Shown here: piece after piece, positions 40,280 to 50,160 of the stretch
Numbering within the stretch: the first letter of the stretch is position 1
Layout of the letters: every line of letters begins with the position of its first letter
Assembly: GCF_027474405.1 (NCBI RefSeq)
Contig: NZ_CP114871.1
Span: 3,295,001 to 3,359,000, forward strand
Source: Caulobacter sp. NIBR2454
GTDB lineage: Bacteria; Pseudomonadota; Alphaproteobacteria; Caulobacterales; Caulobacteraceae
DNA length: 64,000 nucleotides
Reading direction: 5' to 3'
The notes under the pieces: model-generated
Told to the model about the DNA's origin: nothing
The model's database searches: none
Seen by the model: only the letters and a program-made list of their open reading frames with translations
Made by a program: the position numbers and the translations under genes

Positions 40280-42646
40280 CTAGAAGGCCACGTCAAGGCT
40301 GACCCCGACGCGCCTTGCGGAGTCGGGGCTGAAATATTGGACATAGCCGCCGGGATTGAGCGCGGTGACCGGCGAGGGCGTGATCTGAGCGGCGTAACGC
40401 TTGTCCAGGAGATTGCTGGCGTAGAGCGCCACGCTCCAGGCCTTGTCCGGCGCCGAGACGCCCAGCCGCCCGCCCAGCAGGCCATAAGCCTTCTGGACCG
40501 AGCCCGGATCGCCATTGGCCGCGTAATTGACGTCGCTTTGCCAGTTCCAGTTGGCCTGGAAGAAGCCGCGCAGGCCCGGGGTCACCTGGCGTTCATAGGC
40601 CAAGGTCGCGCCGTAGACCCACTCGGGCACGCCCGCCAGCGGCAAGCCAGCGGCGTTGAAGAAGCCGTCGATGGAGGAGGGGTTGGCGGGCGGGGCGCTG
40701 CAGGGGCCGCCCTGGGCGATCTTGGGCTGGCCGAAGTAACATTGGACGCCGTTGAAGTCAGCGTAGCGAGCGTGGGTGTAGGCCACCCCGGCCGTCAAGG
40801 TCAGGTCGGCGGTGGGGCGGGCCATCAGATTGGCCTCGATCCCGCGCGTCTTGATCTTGCCGGCGTTGGTGATGCGCGACGAATAGGTGGCGCTGGACAG
40901 ATCGGAGACCTGCGCCTGGAAGTCCTTGACCACGGTCGAATAGACATTGGCGTTGACGATGAGGCGCCGGTCCAGGAAGGCGGCCTTGATCCCCGCCTCG
41001 TAGCTGGTGGGGATTTCCGGCTGCACGGTCTGGTCGGCCAGAGTGTTGGCTGCGCTCAGACCGCTAAAGCCAGGCCCCTTATAGCCGCGCGAGACGGTGG
41101 CGTAGGCCATGATGTCGTCGCTGAAATTGTACCGCGGCCCCACCCGCCAGGAGACGTTGGTGTTGTCGACATCTTGATGCAGGGTGACGGCGACCGAGCC
41201 TGGAATGAAGACCGCGCCAGGGGTCTGGGCGCGGTGATAATCGAGACTGAGCTCGTCACGGGTAAGGCGGGCGCCAGCGATCAAGTCCAGCTTTTGGGTG
41301 ATGTGAAGCCCCACCTGCCCGAAGGCGGCCATGCTCTTTGAGTTTATGTCGTTGTAGGTGGTCGTCTCAAAGACGGTTCCCAGCGGCGCGCCCGGGACGA
41401 TCGGCACGACCGCGCCGTTGGTCAGGGGGGTGATCCAGCTCAGCTGCCCGCGCTGACGGATCAGGGAGGAGGCCTTGGAGCGATAGAGGTAGAGGCCGGC
41501 GACATAGTCGAAGCGCTCGCCGATAGGCGAGGTCAGACGCAGCTCCTGGCTCCACCAGTCGGTCTTGCCCGCGCCGCCGTTGACGTCGACATAGCTGACC
41601 GTGGTCAGGTCGCCGTCATAGAAGCCAGACCGCTTGACCGACCGATAGGCGCTGATGGAGGTCAAGGTCAGGTCCCCCAGCTCGTAATCGATCTGAGCCT
41701 GGGCGCCTTGCGCGGTCGACTTGCCGTCGAAGGGTCCGTTGGCGGCGACGTCCAGGTTCTTGGGACCCGCCACAATTCCATAGCGGGCGTTGATGACCGC
41801 CGGCGCATAGCCTGGGGTGACCTTGCGCCAAGTCGAGGCGCAGCAGAACGCCTGGTTCTCGGTGCGGTCGGCCGCCAGATAAATGTTCAGATCATCGCGC
41901 GGGCGCCACAGGAACTTCAGGGTCAGGGTGCTGACGTCCTGGGGATCGGTCTGGGCGTTGTCCTTGGCGACGTTGCGGATCAGACCATCGCGCGCGTTGT
42001 GGGTGGCCACGATGCGCAAGGCGGCGTCATCTCCCACGGCGACATTGCCGATCGCGCGCAGGATCTGTTCGCCACGCTCGCCAAACTGCAGGTGCAACTG
42101 GCCGCTGTCTTCGCCAAGCCTTGGCCGGTTGGTGATGAAGTGGACCAGGCCCGCTGAGGCGTTCTTGCCAAAGAGCATGCCTTGTGGACCGCGCAAGATC
42201 TCCACGCGCTCCACATCGGCCAGGGTGGCCAGGCTGGCTGGATCGGCCAGGACCACACCGTCGACGACGGTGGAGATGCTCTGCTCGATGCCCGCTGAGA
42301 AGCTGCTGGTGCCCACGCCGCGGATGGTCAGGCCCGACGCGCTGCTGCTGAGGCTTTGCTTGAAGCGCACGCTGGGGTCGATCAGCGACAACTGCTGCGG
42401 CTGGGTGATGTTCAGGGCCTCCAGCGCCTCACCGCGCGCGGCGGTGATGGCCAGCGGCACGTCCTGGACGTTCTCGGCCCGCTTTTGGGCGGTCACCATG
42501 ATCTCATCGATGGCGACAGCCTCCTGGCTGGAGGCTGGTGCGACGGCCTGAGCCAGGGCTTGTTCAGGCCCGGCCGAGACGGCGGCGCAGGCGCAGCTGG
42601 CCAAAAGGCTGGCGCGTAGGGGTGACAGACGTCCTTTGACATTCAT
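40280..42646 (-). CDS. TonB-dependent receptor controlled by adjacent TetR
   Basis: A 788-residue outer-membrane receptor. The start at 42646 gives the signal LRASLLASCACAAVSAGPEQALAQ. The TonB region is IDEIMVTAQKRAENVQDVPLAITA, the plug has VERVEILRGPQGMLFGKNASAGLVHF, and the barrel ends GVSLDVAF with the terminal Phe. It belongs to the large Caulobacter/Sphingomonas class for bulky organic substrates such as aromatic or terpene glycosides or lignin fragments; the substrate is not readable. GAGGA lies upstream of the ATG, and a TetR-type palindrome lies 147 bp upstream. Confidence 0.92.
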   Translation of the reverse strand: MNVKGRLSPLRASLLASCACAAVSAGPEQALAQAVAPASSQEAVAIDEIMVTAQKRAENVQDVPLAITAARGEALEALNITQPQQLSLIDPSVRFKQSLSSSASGLTIRGVGTSSFSAGIEQSISTVVDGVVLADPASLATLADVERVEILRGPQGMLFGKNASAGLVHFITNRPRLGEDSGQLHLQFGERGEQILRAIGNVAVGDDAALRIVATHNARDGLIRNVAKDNAQTDPQDVSTLTLKFLWRPRDDLNIYLAADRTENQAFCCASTWRKVTPGYAPAVINARYGIVAGPKNLDVAANGPFDGKSTAQGAQAQIDYELGDLTLTSISAYRSVKRSGFYDGDLTTVSYVDVNGGAGKTDWWSQELRLTSPIGERFDYVAGLYLYRSKASSLIRQRGQLSWITPLTNGAVVPIVPGAPLGTVFETTTYNDINSKSMAAFGQVGLHITQKLDLIAGARLTRDELSLDYHRAQTPGAVFIPGSVAVTLHQDVDNTNVSWRVGPRYNFSDDIMAYATVSRGYKGPGFSGLSAANTLADQTVQPEIPTSYEAGIKAAFLDRRLIVNANVYSTVVKDFQAQVSDLSSATYSSRITNAGKIKTRGIEANLMARPTADLTLTAGVAYTHARYADFNGVQCYFGQPKIAQGGPCSAPPANPSSIDGFFNAAGLPLAGVPEWVYGATLAYERQVTPGLRGFFQANWNWQSDVNYAANGDPGSVQKAYGLLGGRLGVSAPDKAWSVALYASNLLDKRYAAQITPSPVTALNPGGYVQYFSPDSARRVGVSLDVAF

Positions 42647-42792
42647 TGGCGGCGTTCCTCTCCGGTGGGCCGCTTTGCGACCGCGTTCTTGGCGCACCCT
42701 CAGACAGCCGTCGCCGTTCGCTCGCGCGCAGGGCGCGGCGTCGCCCAAGCGGTTGGTGGCCGCCTGAGCCGGGACAACAAGTCGGTGGCTAC

Positions 42793-42816
42793 TTAAGTAA
42801 CGGTATCGTCACTTAA
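42793..42816. promoter_or_regulatory. Candidate TetR operator
   Basis: A 24-bp near-palindrome with arms TTAAGTAACGGT and ATCGTCACTTAA; 20 of 24 positions agree with the reverse complement. It lies between the TetR gene and the TonB receptor gene, on the receptor's promoter side. Confidence 0.7.
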
Positions 42817-42883
42817 TGGGTCTCGCAACGCCTTTTTAAACGCGCGTTTTGCCGCGTAGCGAAGTGCGAGCGCGTGTTTGGGT

Positions 42884-43471
42884 TCAGGTTTTCGGCGGTG
42901 CGTATTTGGCCTTCAGAGCCTCGGCGCCAGCCAAGACCGCAAGGGTGATCGTGTCGATCAGCTCCTCGTCGCCCTCACCCGTTCGCGACGCCAAGACGCC
43001 GGCCAGACCAGCGACCATGAACCATGCATATTGCCGCGCCTGGGGCTCGGGCAGGCGATAGGCCCTTTGCAGGCCCGCGCTCCAGCCGGCGGCGTCGGCT
43101 TGGCGAATGGCCTTGGCGCGTTCGGCCAGGGGCCCATGGTCGCTGGTCAGCCGCATGAAGAGTTCGCCCCGCTCATCGACCTTGCGGAACCATTGCTTGA
43201 GGGCCCCGCGCACCCAAGCCTCGAAGTTGGGCTTTGCGGGAAGGTCGGCGGCCAGACGTTCGACATAGACTTGCGTCTCGCGCTCGAAGAGGGCTTCGAG
43301 CAGGGCGTCGCGGTCGGCGAAATAGCGGTAGCCCAAGGACTTATTGACCCCGGTGCGCGCGGCCACGCCATCCATGGTCACGGCCCAAACGCCCTGTTCG
43401 ATGACGATCTGCGCGGCGGCGTCGAGGAAGCGCTCGCGGCGCTCGGGGCCCTTCAATCGGGTTTGCGTCAA
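42884..43471 (-). CDS. TetR-family transcriptional regulator
   Basis: A 195-residue repressor. The N-terminal helix-turn-helix is ERRERFLDAAAQIVIEQGVWAVTMDGVAARTGVNKSLGYRYFADRDALLEALF (read in parts), with the ligand domain C-terminal. It is upstream of the TonB receptor on the same strand, with a near-perfect palindrome between them, so it probably controls the TonB-GST unit. The ligand is unknown. Confidence 0.9.
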   Translation of the reverse strand: MTQTRLKGPERRERFLDAAAQIVIEQGVWAVTMDGVAARTGVNKSLGYRYFADRDALLEALFERETQVYVERLAADLPAKPNFEAWVRGALKQWFRKVDERGELFMRLTSDHGPLAERAKAIRQADAAGWSAGLQRAYRLPEPQARQYAWFMVAGLAGVLASRTGEGDEELIDTITLAVLAGAEALKAKYAPPKT

Positions 43472-43633
43472 CCTAGCCTCTGTGACGGAGCCTGCCGCCC
43501 GATACGCCCGTTCGGCGCGCCCGCAACCAGATCAGGCGGCTTTGACCGGCTAGGCGACCATAACCCACGTCACAAGGATCGCCAAAGAGGCGTCACTCAG
43601 GGCCCCGGCCGGCGTCGCTCGGGCGGGAAAAGA

Positions 43634-44926
43634 CTAGGCGCGCGCCTTGGCTGCGCGCCAGCCATAGTAGGCCAGACCGATCGTGAGCCAGACGGCGAGC
43701 AGGCCATAGGGCCGCCAGTCCGTGCCAAAGCCAAGTCCCCCGATCAGGACGGCCGCGACGCAGCCCAGGGCGGCCAGCACCTTGACCGTGCTGCGCTTGA
43801 ATTTCAGCCGCGCCGCGGCATGAACCTCTGGGTGAGCGCGCGCCACGTTGAACGCCGCCAAGCAGGTGCCAAAGTACTTCATCATGGTGGGCACGTTCAC
43901 CGCCAAGAGCAAGAACAGCAAGCTCGACGGCAAGAACACCGCCGCCACGCAACCACAAAGCGCCACGATGCTGGCCACATGGGGCGTGCCAAATTTGGGA
44001 TGGATCTTGCCCAGGGGCGCGGGCAACACCCCCGCCCGGCCCATGGCGAACAGGAAGCGCGAATAGACCAGGAAGACAGCGTTCATGGATTTGGTCAGGG
44101 AAAAGACCGCCGCCGTCACGATCAGGGGCGTTGCAATCGGACCCAGCACGGCTTTGGCCGCATCTAGCAAAGGCGCCTCGCTGGCGGCCAGCGCCTGCGA
44201 TCCAATCGCGCTCATGGCCGCGAAGGTGACCGACAGATAGACGACCATGGTCAAGATGAGCGCGCCAGCCATGCCCAGCGGAATCTTGCGCTCAGCGTCC
44301 TCGACCTCCTCGCCCACTTCTGTCGCCGTCTCGATGCCCAGGAAGAGTTGGATCATCAGCGGCAGAGCCGCCAGGATCGGCAGGATGCCCCCTTGCGTCG
44401 CCTCGACGAAAAGCTGGGGTTCAAACCGAGGCGCGGCCGCGAAGACGAAGATGGCCAAGGCGCCCAGCAGCAGGATCATCAACACCGTCTGGGCGCGCGC
44501 GGCGACCGCCACGCCCACATAGTTGAGCGCGAAGATGAGGGCGAAAAACCCCAGGATGGTCGGAGTCGGCGCCAGCGGCACAACCATGGACAGGTAGTTG
44601 AGGAGCACCCGGGCCAGGACGATCATCACGACGGCATTGGAGAGCACGCGCATCCAGACGATGGCGAAGGCAAGCGTCGGACTGGTGAAGCGTCTTTGCC
44701 ACTCAAAGGAAGCGGCGGTGAGCGGGGCGGTCGACGACAGGTACGCATAGACCAGCGCAAATAGCCCCATGGGCACGGCCGCCAGGATGGTGGCGATCAA
44801 GATGCCGTCGCCGCCGACCTTGGCGGCGGGGCCCAGCACCGTGAAGATGGCCGCGCCGATCGCCGTTCCCGCCCCCAGCATGACAAGGTCGATCAGGCGC
44901 ACGCTATGGCGAAGCTTAGCGGTCAT
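43634..44926 (-). CDS. APC-family amino acid permease
   Basis: A 430-residue inner-membrane carrier with about 12 helices. The N-terminal helix 1 signature IDLVMLGAGTAIGAAIFTVLG (unwound G-x-G region) and GIETATEVGEEVEDAERKIP are typical of the APC superfamily. The start at 44926 (MTAKLRHSVRL) follows the upstream M61 stop by 13 bp. It is the last gene of the peptide-degradation operon and probably imports the released amino acids or dipeptides. Confidence 0.9.
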   Translation of the reverse strand: MTAKLRHSVRLIDLVMLGAGTAIGAAIFTVLGPAAKVGGDGILIATILAAVPMGLFALVYAYLSSTAPLTAASFEWQRRFTSPTLAFAIVWMRVLSNAVVMIVLARVLLNYLSMVVPLAPTPTILGFFALIFALNYVGVAVAARAQTVLMILLLGALAIFVFAAAPRFEPQLFVEATQGGILPILAALPLMIQLFLGIETATEVGEEVEDAERKIPLGMAGALILTMVVYLSVTFAAMSAIGSQALAASEAPLLDAAKAVLGPIATPLIVTAAVFSLTKSMNAVFLVYSRFLFAMGRAGVLPAPLGKIHPKFGTPHVASIVALCGCVAAVFLPSSLLFLLLAVNVPTMMKYFGTCLAAFNVARAHPEVHAAARLKFKRSTVKVLAALGCVAAVLIGGLGFGTDWRPYGLLAVWLTIGLAYYGWRAAKARA

Positions 44927-44939
44927 CGGCGGTCGGCTC

Positions 44940-46628
44940 CTAGAACTGGCATGCCGCCGCCGAAGCGGCGGGGTCGCGCACGAAAGCATAGCCCTCGCGC
45001 GGCGCGCCCCTGGGCAGATAGGTGATGGTCTTGAGCGCGTCGCCGCGTTTGACGACGAGCCGTAAGACGCGGGTCTGATCCTTGCGCACCTCGTCGATCG
45101 CATCGACCTCGACGATCACATCGCCGTTTTGAACGCCGGCCGCGGCCGCCGCCGATCCGGGGACCAGATCGCGGATCACGCGTGCGTCGTTGAGCGAAGC
45201 GCGCGCAAAGCCCAGCTCAAAGGCGCGGCTTTGCTTTTCGACGACCTTGAAGCAGGGCGCGAAGCGATCGGCGGGCTTTAGAAGTTGGCCGGCGACCATG
45301 TGGTCGTAGTCGGCGCGGGCGCGATCGGCGCCGATCTCAGCGCCCACCAGGTTCAGCCAATCGGAAACCCCAAACGAGCGCCCGGCCACTTCACGGCGGC
45401 GCATGGCCTTGACGATGTCATCGAGACTGCGGGCCCCGCCGCTGGCCTGCCGGATCGCCGCGTCGGTGTTGATCAGGTAGAAAAAGCCACGGCCGTAAGG
45501 GATCGTCTGGGCGATCGGATCGGTCCAGAACAGCTTGGCCCCTTCGCTGTTGCTCAAGGCCCGATATGGGTTGGAGTAGTAGGCGTCGGCCTTGTCATTG
45601 AGGGTCTCAAGCAAGCGCTCGGCCGGCAGCACGCCCGCGCGGTGCGAGAGCAGCACCGAATAGAACTCGGCCATGCCCTCGCTGTACCATGCGGTGTCGC
45701 CGTGCTCGCCCTGCATCCTTGGCCAATTATGGGCCATCTCGTGGGCGATCAGGCCCTGCAGGTCGTCGATCTTAGGGTTGGCGGGCGGGTGATAGCCGAA
45801 CATGAAGGAGCGGCCGAGCGCGCTGCCGCCCATGCCCTTGTAGGGGTTCTGGCGCATGAAGACGCGATAGGCCCCGCCGGCGTCCTCGAAGAAGGCCGCC
45901 ATGGGGTCAAACAGCGCCTCGATCCGTGAACCCAGGGCCTCGGCGTCAAAGGGCGGCTCGCCTAACCAATAGAGGTGGAAGCGACCTGGCTGCGCGGGGT
46001 GGCTCTTGAGCGGGCCGGCCGCGTAGTAGCTGAACGACAGGGCCTCGGAGGGCAGGACGATTTCGACGTCGCCGTCGCCATAGGTCCAGGCTCCGCGCGC
46101 GCCGGGGGGCGACGCCGACAGGTCCCAGCGAAGGTTCACCTTCCAGGGTCCAGGTTTGACTGGCGTGGCCAGGAAACCGACGCCAGCGCCGATGAAGCCG
46201 CCGGCCTCCTGGCGCAGATCAAACAACGGGCCGTTGTTGGTCGCGGCGGTCACCGCGCGCGGCGGCGCGGCGTAGCGGACGACGACATCGCCCTGGGTGG
46301 GGCGATCGACGCTCCAGCGGCGATAGACCCCCTGAGGGGTAGGCGGCTCTTGCGACTGGACCAGCGCCAGGGGGCCGGCCGCATCCCTGGCGGTCAGGGC
46401 GTCGCCGTCATAGCGGGCGCTGGGAATGCCCACGAGCATGAGGGGCAGGCGAACAAGGCCATCTCCCGCCTTCAGATCAGGGCGCGCCAGCGTCATGCTC
46501 ACGCCAAGCTGGCTTTGCTCAGCGCGCGGCGTCAGCACGATGGCCAGGCTGGCTGGCTCGGCGGCCTTGGCCGGAGCCGCCAGCACCAGCGCGGCGAAGA
46601 GGGCGAGTAGCAGGCGGCGCATCATCAT
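44940..46628 (-). CDS. M61-family metallopeptidase with C-terminal PDZ domain, exported
   Basis: A 562-residue zinc peptidase related to glycyl aminopeptidases. Signal peptide is MRRLLLALFAALVLAAPAKA, then an N-terminal beta domain, then the catalytic helix HEMAHNW with the third ligand Glu in WYSEGMAEFY. The C-terminal PDZ-like domain is DLVPGSAAAAAGVQNGDVIVEVD. Three consecutive ATGs occur; the first overlaps the preceding stop (TGATG). Paired with a second M61 protein upstream. Confidence 0.88.
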   Translation of the reverse strand: MMMRRLLLALFAALVLAAPAKAAEPASLAIVLTPRAEQSQLGVSMTLARPDLKAGDGLVRLPLMLVGIPSARYDGDALTARDAAGPLALVQSQEPPTPQGVYRRWSVDRPTQGDVVVRYAAPPRAVTAATNNGPLFDLRQEAGGFIGAGVGFLATPVKPGPWKVNLRWDLSASPPGARGAWTYGDGDVEIVLPSEALSFSYYAAGPLKSHPAQPGRFHLYWLGEPPFDAEALGSRIEALFDPMAAFFEDAGGAYRVFMRQNPYKGMGGSALGRSFMFGYHPPANPKIDDLQGLIAHEMAHNWPRMQGEHGDTAWYSEGMAEFYSVLLSHRAGVLPAERLLETLNDKADAYYSNPYRALSNSEGAKLFWTDPIAQTIPYGRGFFYLINTDAAIRQASGGARSLDDIVKAMRRREVAGRSFGVSDWLNLVGAEIGADRARADYDHMVAGQLLKPADRFAPCFKVVEKQSRAFELGFARASLNDARVIRDLVPGSAAAAAGVQNGDVIVEVDAIDEVRKDQTRVLRLVVKRGDALKTITYLPRGAPREGYAFVRDPAASAAACQF

Positions 46629-48133
46629 CACCAGGCCTTGCAGACGCTGTCGGGGACGCCGGCTTGGCGTGTGAAGCCATAGCCTTCCAGAGTCTGGCCG
46701 TCTTGGGTGTAGGTCTTGGGCGTAAGCGTGACGCACGGCCCAAAGACGCCCGTGACCGGCGTGAACAGCACGCCGTTGAGGATGCGGTCCTCGAACTCCT
46801 GGTCAGCCCCCTCCCCCAGCTCGCGCACGACGAACGCTCTCCAGGCGGCGTGATCGAAGCGCTGGCCCGCTTGGCGCGCCGCAAAAAGCGGCTGCAGCGC
46901 ATCCTCGAGCCGGCGCTTGCCGCCGGACTTGGCGCGGATGCGCGCATCGAGATCGGCAAAGTAGAGGGCGCCACGATTGTAGGGCACGTGACGAATCTTC
47001 TCGTCGCCGAACCCAGCCTTGGCGATACGCTCGGCCGTCCAAGTGCGGGCGGCCACGCCGTAGTAGCCCTCGGCGATTTCGTTCACCTCCGCGGCGTAGT
47101 CGCCAAGGGAGGTGAACCCGCCGCGTTTTGGGACCACGGCGGTTAGGTAGGTGTTGAGGCCCTCGCTGAACCAGCTGGACACGCCTTGGGGCGCTTCGAT
47201 GCCGCCTGTCCATTGGTGCATCATCTCATGGGCGAGCGTGCGGCGTGGACCGACGGCCCCAGGATCACGCGGCGCCGAAGCCTGGGACAGCATGAAGGAG
47301 TTGGGCAGGGCGGTGCCGCCGCCGACCGGCGGGGTGTCCAGGAAGCGCATGAACACCCGATAGGGCGGCGGCGGTTGCAGGTACCGCAGATCCTTGGCGA
47401 TGAATGTGTAGAGCTGGGCCGACCAGGCCGCGTCCACCGCCGGATCGAAGGGCGAAGATCCAAGCCAGGCTGCGCTGAATCCATGGTCTTGGCCGTGCGC
47501 GGGATAGCGGCCCACGGGTCCGGCCATGTACCAGGACTGCATAAGCCGCGCTGGGGGGCCTTTGACCTGCGCGGTCCCCTCCCCGAACGATGCGATCCCG
47601 GTCGAGCCGGCGGGCATGTCCGTGAGGTCCCACTGCACGCGCGAAACCCCGCCCTTGACGTGCTCGGGGATCACCAGGAAACCCGAGCCCGCGCCGCTGA
47701 CGCCGCCGCCCGAGGGGCGGATGCCGAATGGCGGCCCCTGGCGTGACCCCGCCGGCTGCACCAGCGAGCGGTAGCGGATGGTGACCGGATAGCTGACGGG
47801 CCGCTGCGCCTTCCAATGCCGAAAATAGGGAAAGCCGCCAGGCGCGGGCGGATCGTCCGTGGCGGTCAGGGCGACTTGGCCTTGAGGATCGGTGACCGTC
47901 AGATCCTGGACCCGGTCGGCGATGCCGGGCACACCCGCATAGACCACGGGCGCGGCGAGGCTGAAGGGGGCGTCGCCGCTGACACCGGAAAGCACCGAGC
48001 GCACTTCGATCGCGGTGACCTCGTCGCCTTGACGAAGGGGCTTGAAGCTCGCCTCGAAGATCTGCGCCCGGGCGGCGCCGGCTAGGGCGGCCGCGACGGC
48101 TCCCGCGCTCAGCAGCAGGACGGGACGTATCAT
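46628..48133 (-). CDS. M61-like metallopeptidase without clear PDZ domain, exported
   Basis: A 501-residue protein with signal MIRPVLLLSAGAVAAALAGAARAQ, zinc motif HEMMHQW and third ligand in SSWFSEGLNTYL. It has the same layout as the next gene (YRVFMR, then zinc motif) but its C-terminus contains two Cys (FGPCVTLTP, DSVCKAW) instead of an evident PDZ domain. Start overlaps the amidohydrolase stop (ATGA). Probably arose by duplication and may act jointly with its neighbour. Confidence 0.87.
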   Translation of the reverse strand: MIRPVLLLSAGAVAAALAGAARAQIFEASFKPLRQGDEVTAIEVRSVLSGVSGDAPFSLAAPVVYAGVPGIADRVQDLTVTDPQGQVALTATDDPPAPGGFPYFRHWKAQRPVSYPVTIRYRSLVQPAGSRQGPPFGIRPSGGGVSGAGSGFLVIPEHVKGGVSRVQWDLTDMPAGSTGIASFGEGTAQVKGPPARLMQSWYMAGPVGRYPAHGQDHGFSAAWLGSSPFDPAVDAAWSAQLYTFIAKDLRYLQPPPPYRVFMRFLDTPPVGGGTALPNSFMLSQASAPRDPGAVGPRRTLAHEMMHQWTGGIEAPQGVSSWFSEGLNTYLTAVVPKRGGFTSLGDYAAEVNEIAEGYYGVAARTWTAERIAKAGFGDEKIRHVPYNRGALYFADLDARIRAKSGGKRRLEDALQPLFAARQAGQRFDHAAWRAFVVRELGEGADQEFEDRILNGVLFTPVTGVFGPCVTLTPKTYTQDGQTLEGYGFTRQAGVPDSVCKAW

Positions 48134-50160
48134 TGCGGCGCCGCCTTGGCCGAGACTGACACCGATGGCGGGGGCGCGAACGGCTTGATGCTGAAGTGTT
48201 GGTAAATCTCGGCCGGGTAGTAGGCCACGCCCCCCACCATGGTCATGCGGACCTGGCGGATCGTGGAGATGTCCTTGGTGGGATCGCCCGCCACCAGCAC
48301 GAAGTCGGCCAGCTTGCCGCGTTCGATCGAGCCAAGTTGCTGGTCGCGCCCAAAATAGGTCTCGCTATCGAGGGTGGCCAGACGCAGCGCCTTGGCCGCC
48401 GGGATGCCCGCCTTCACATAGAGCTCAAGTTCGCGGTGCAGGGTAAAGCCCGTGCCGTCATCGGTGCCCGGCAGCAACTGTACGCCGTTGTCGTCGAGCA
48501 GCTTGAGGGTCTCAAGCACGCGCTCGAACCCGCCCTGATAGCGCTCGTGGTCGTGGGGGTGTTCGAGGGTGACGAAGCCGCGCTTGCGGTAGCGCTGATA
48601 GCCGATCGGCACGTGGTCCAGATAGGGCGCGTCGCCGGGGTTCACCTGGCCGCCGCGGCTGAGCATCAACCGCTCCAAGATCACGGCGGTCGTGTCGAGC
48701 TTGACGCCCTTTTGCTTCATCAGGTCGATGGTCGCCCGCACCTTGGGCGAGGTCAGATCCAGATCGGTCCCCCGCGCCATGCCGGTCAGGCGCAATGGCG
48801 TGCGGGTGTCTTCCTCAGGCGACAAGATCCAGCCCAGCATCAGCTGATTGACGTGGGCGATGTCGTTGTAGCCATCCTTGATGACCCGGTCGGGCGAAGA
48901 GAACGCCGGCACATGCCCGCTGACGCCCAGGCCCAGGCGGTGGGCCTCGGCGGCCACGGGGGCGACCCAGTCGGGGTTGAAGCTGTTATAGATCTTGATC
49001 TGCCAGTAGCCGTGATCGGCGTACCAGCGCACGTCCTCCAGGGCTTCTTGAAGGCTATCGGCGATGAAGCCGTTGCGCGCCGAATATGGGCTGCGGCCTT
49101 CCAGAAAGCCATTGCGCACGATGCGGGGTCCGGCGATCTCGCCAGCCTCGAGCATCTTGATGCGGCTAAGCAACTCGTCGTTGTCATTGCCCTGGTCGCG
49201 GATCGAGGTGACGCCAGCGGCGAGGTTGAAGAGGTTCGACGACAGCGAAGCGTGATGGTGCATGTCGTGCAGACCCGGCACGAGCACGCCGCCTTCGGCG
49301 TCGATGACCGTCTCGCCCTTGATGGCCGGGCCCTGGCGCGCCGCTTCGATGCTGACGATCTTGTCGTCGAACACCACCACTTCGGACAGATCGCCCACCG
49401 TCATTGCGCGCGGGTCGAAGATGCGCGCGTTCTTGATGCGCACCGGCCCTTGGAAGGTGTGGGCCAGCTTGGCGCGGGCGGCCTTGGCGCTCTGCAGCGC
49501 CATCTCGCGGCTCATGGCCTGGAGTGTCTTGAACTCGGCCTCGTAGCCCTCGCGCACCAGACCGCCCAGCGCGAAGAGTTCGCCATCGTCGTCCAGCGTC
49601 ACCATGCTTGGCTGCAGGTCCAGGCCGCTGAGTTCATAGACCGTCAGCGACACAGCCTTGGCGCCCTCGCCCAGGGTGAGCTTGCGCACCTCGTCCAGGC
49701 GCATCGAACCCGACGGCAGTACGGGCAAGGTGCGGTTTGGCGCCTTGAGCAGCGCGCGGGCGAACTGGCCGTCCATCCAAGGGCTCGCGTCTGCCGGCGC
49801 GTAGAAGATCGGCTGAGCGGCCTTGACCGTCCCCTGGTCGGGCGCGCTGACCCATTTGGCCGTTCCAGCGCTCCAGTCGAAGGTCTCGTTGACCGGATTG
49901 CCGAACAGCGAGGAGCCCTCGATGGTCCATTTGACCGGGCGGCCGTCGGGCGACAGGGTGATCTTCTCGCGCGCCTTGGGGCCGCGACCGTTGTTGCTGA
50001 CCGCATAGTCGATGGCCACATTGGCCCCCTCGACCTCGGCGGTCAGATGGCCGACCTTCTCGCCATTGGCGATGACCACGTAGCGTTCGGTGGCGCCGAG
50101 AGCCGACCCGCAAAGCGCCAGGGCGGCGGCCCCAGCCAGAGCAACGAGGCGAAAGGTCAT
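48130..50160 (-). CDS. Exported amidohydrolase with N-terminal accessory domain
   Basis: A 676-residue amidohydrolase. ATG at 50160 overlaps the S10 stop (TGATG); a TTG one codon earlier is less likely. After the signal (LVALAGAAALALCGSALG), a ~230-residue beta-rich domain precedes the imidazolonepropionase-like barrel. Metal ligands are visible in GLHDMHHHAS, SGHVPAF, DIAHVNQ and PGTDDGTG. Likely an exported dipeptidase-like or cyclic amide hydrolase acting on peptides. Part of a five-gene overlapping operon. Confidence 0.88.
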   Translation of the reverse strand: MTFRLVALAGAAALALCGSALGATERYVVIANGEKVGHLTAEVEGANVAIDYAVSNNGRGPKAREKITLSPDGRPVKWTIEGSSLFGNPVNETFDWSAGTAKWVSAPDQGTVKAAQPIFYAPADASPWMDGQFARALLKAPNRTLPVLPSGSMRLDEVRKLTLGEGAKAVSLTVYELSGLDLQPSMVTLDDDGELFALGGLVREGYEAEFKTLQAMSREMALQSAKAARAKLAHTFQGPVRIKNARIFDPRAMTVGDLSEVVVFDDKIVSIEAARQGPAIKGETVIDAEGGVLVPGLHDMHHHASLSSNLFNLAAGVTSIRDQGNDNDELLSRIKMLEAGEIAGPRIVRNGFLEGRSPYSARNGFIADSLQEALEDVRWYADHGYWQIKIYNSFNPDWVAPVAAEAHRLGLGVSGHVPAFSSPDRVIKDGYNDIAHVNQLMLGWILSPEEDTRTPLRLTGMARGTDLDLTSPKVRATIDLMKQKGVKLDTTAVILERLMLSRGGQVNPGDAPYLDHVPIGYQRYRKRGFVTLEHPHDHERYQGGFERVLETLKLLDDNGVQLLPGTDDGTGFTLHRELELYVKAGIPAAKALRLATLDSETYFGRDQQLGSIERGKLADFVLVAGDPTKDISTIRQVRMTMVGGVAYYPAEIYQHFSIKPFAPPPSVSVSAKAAPQ

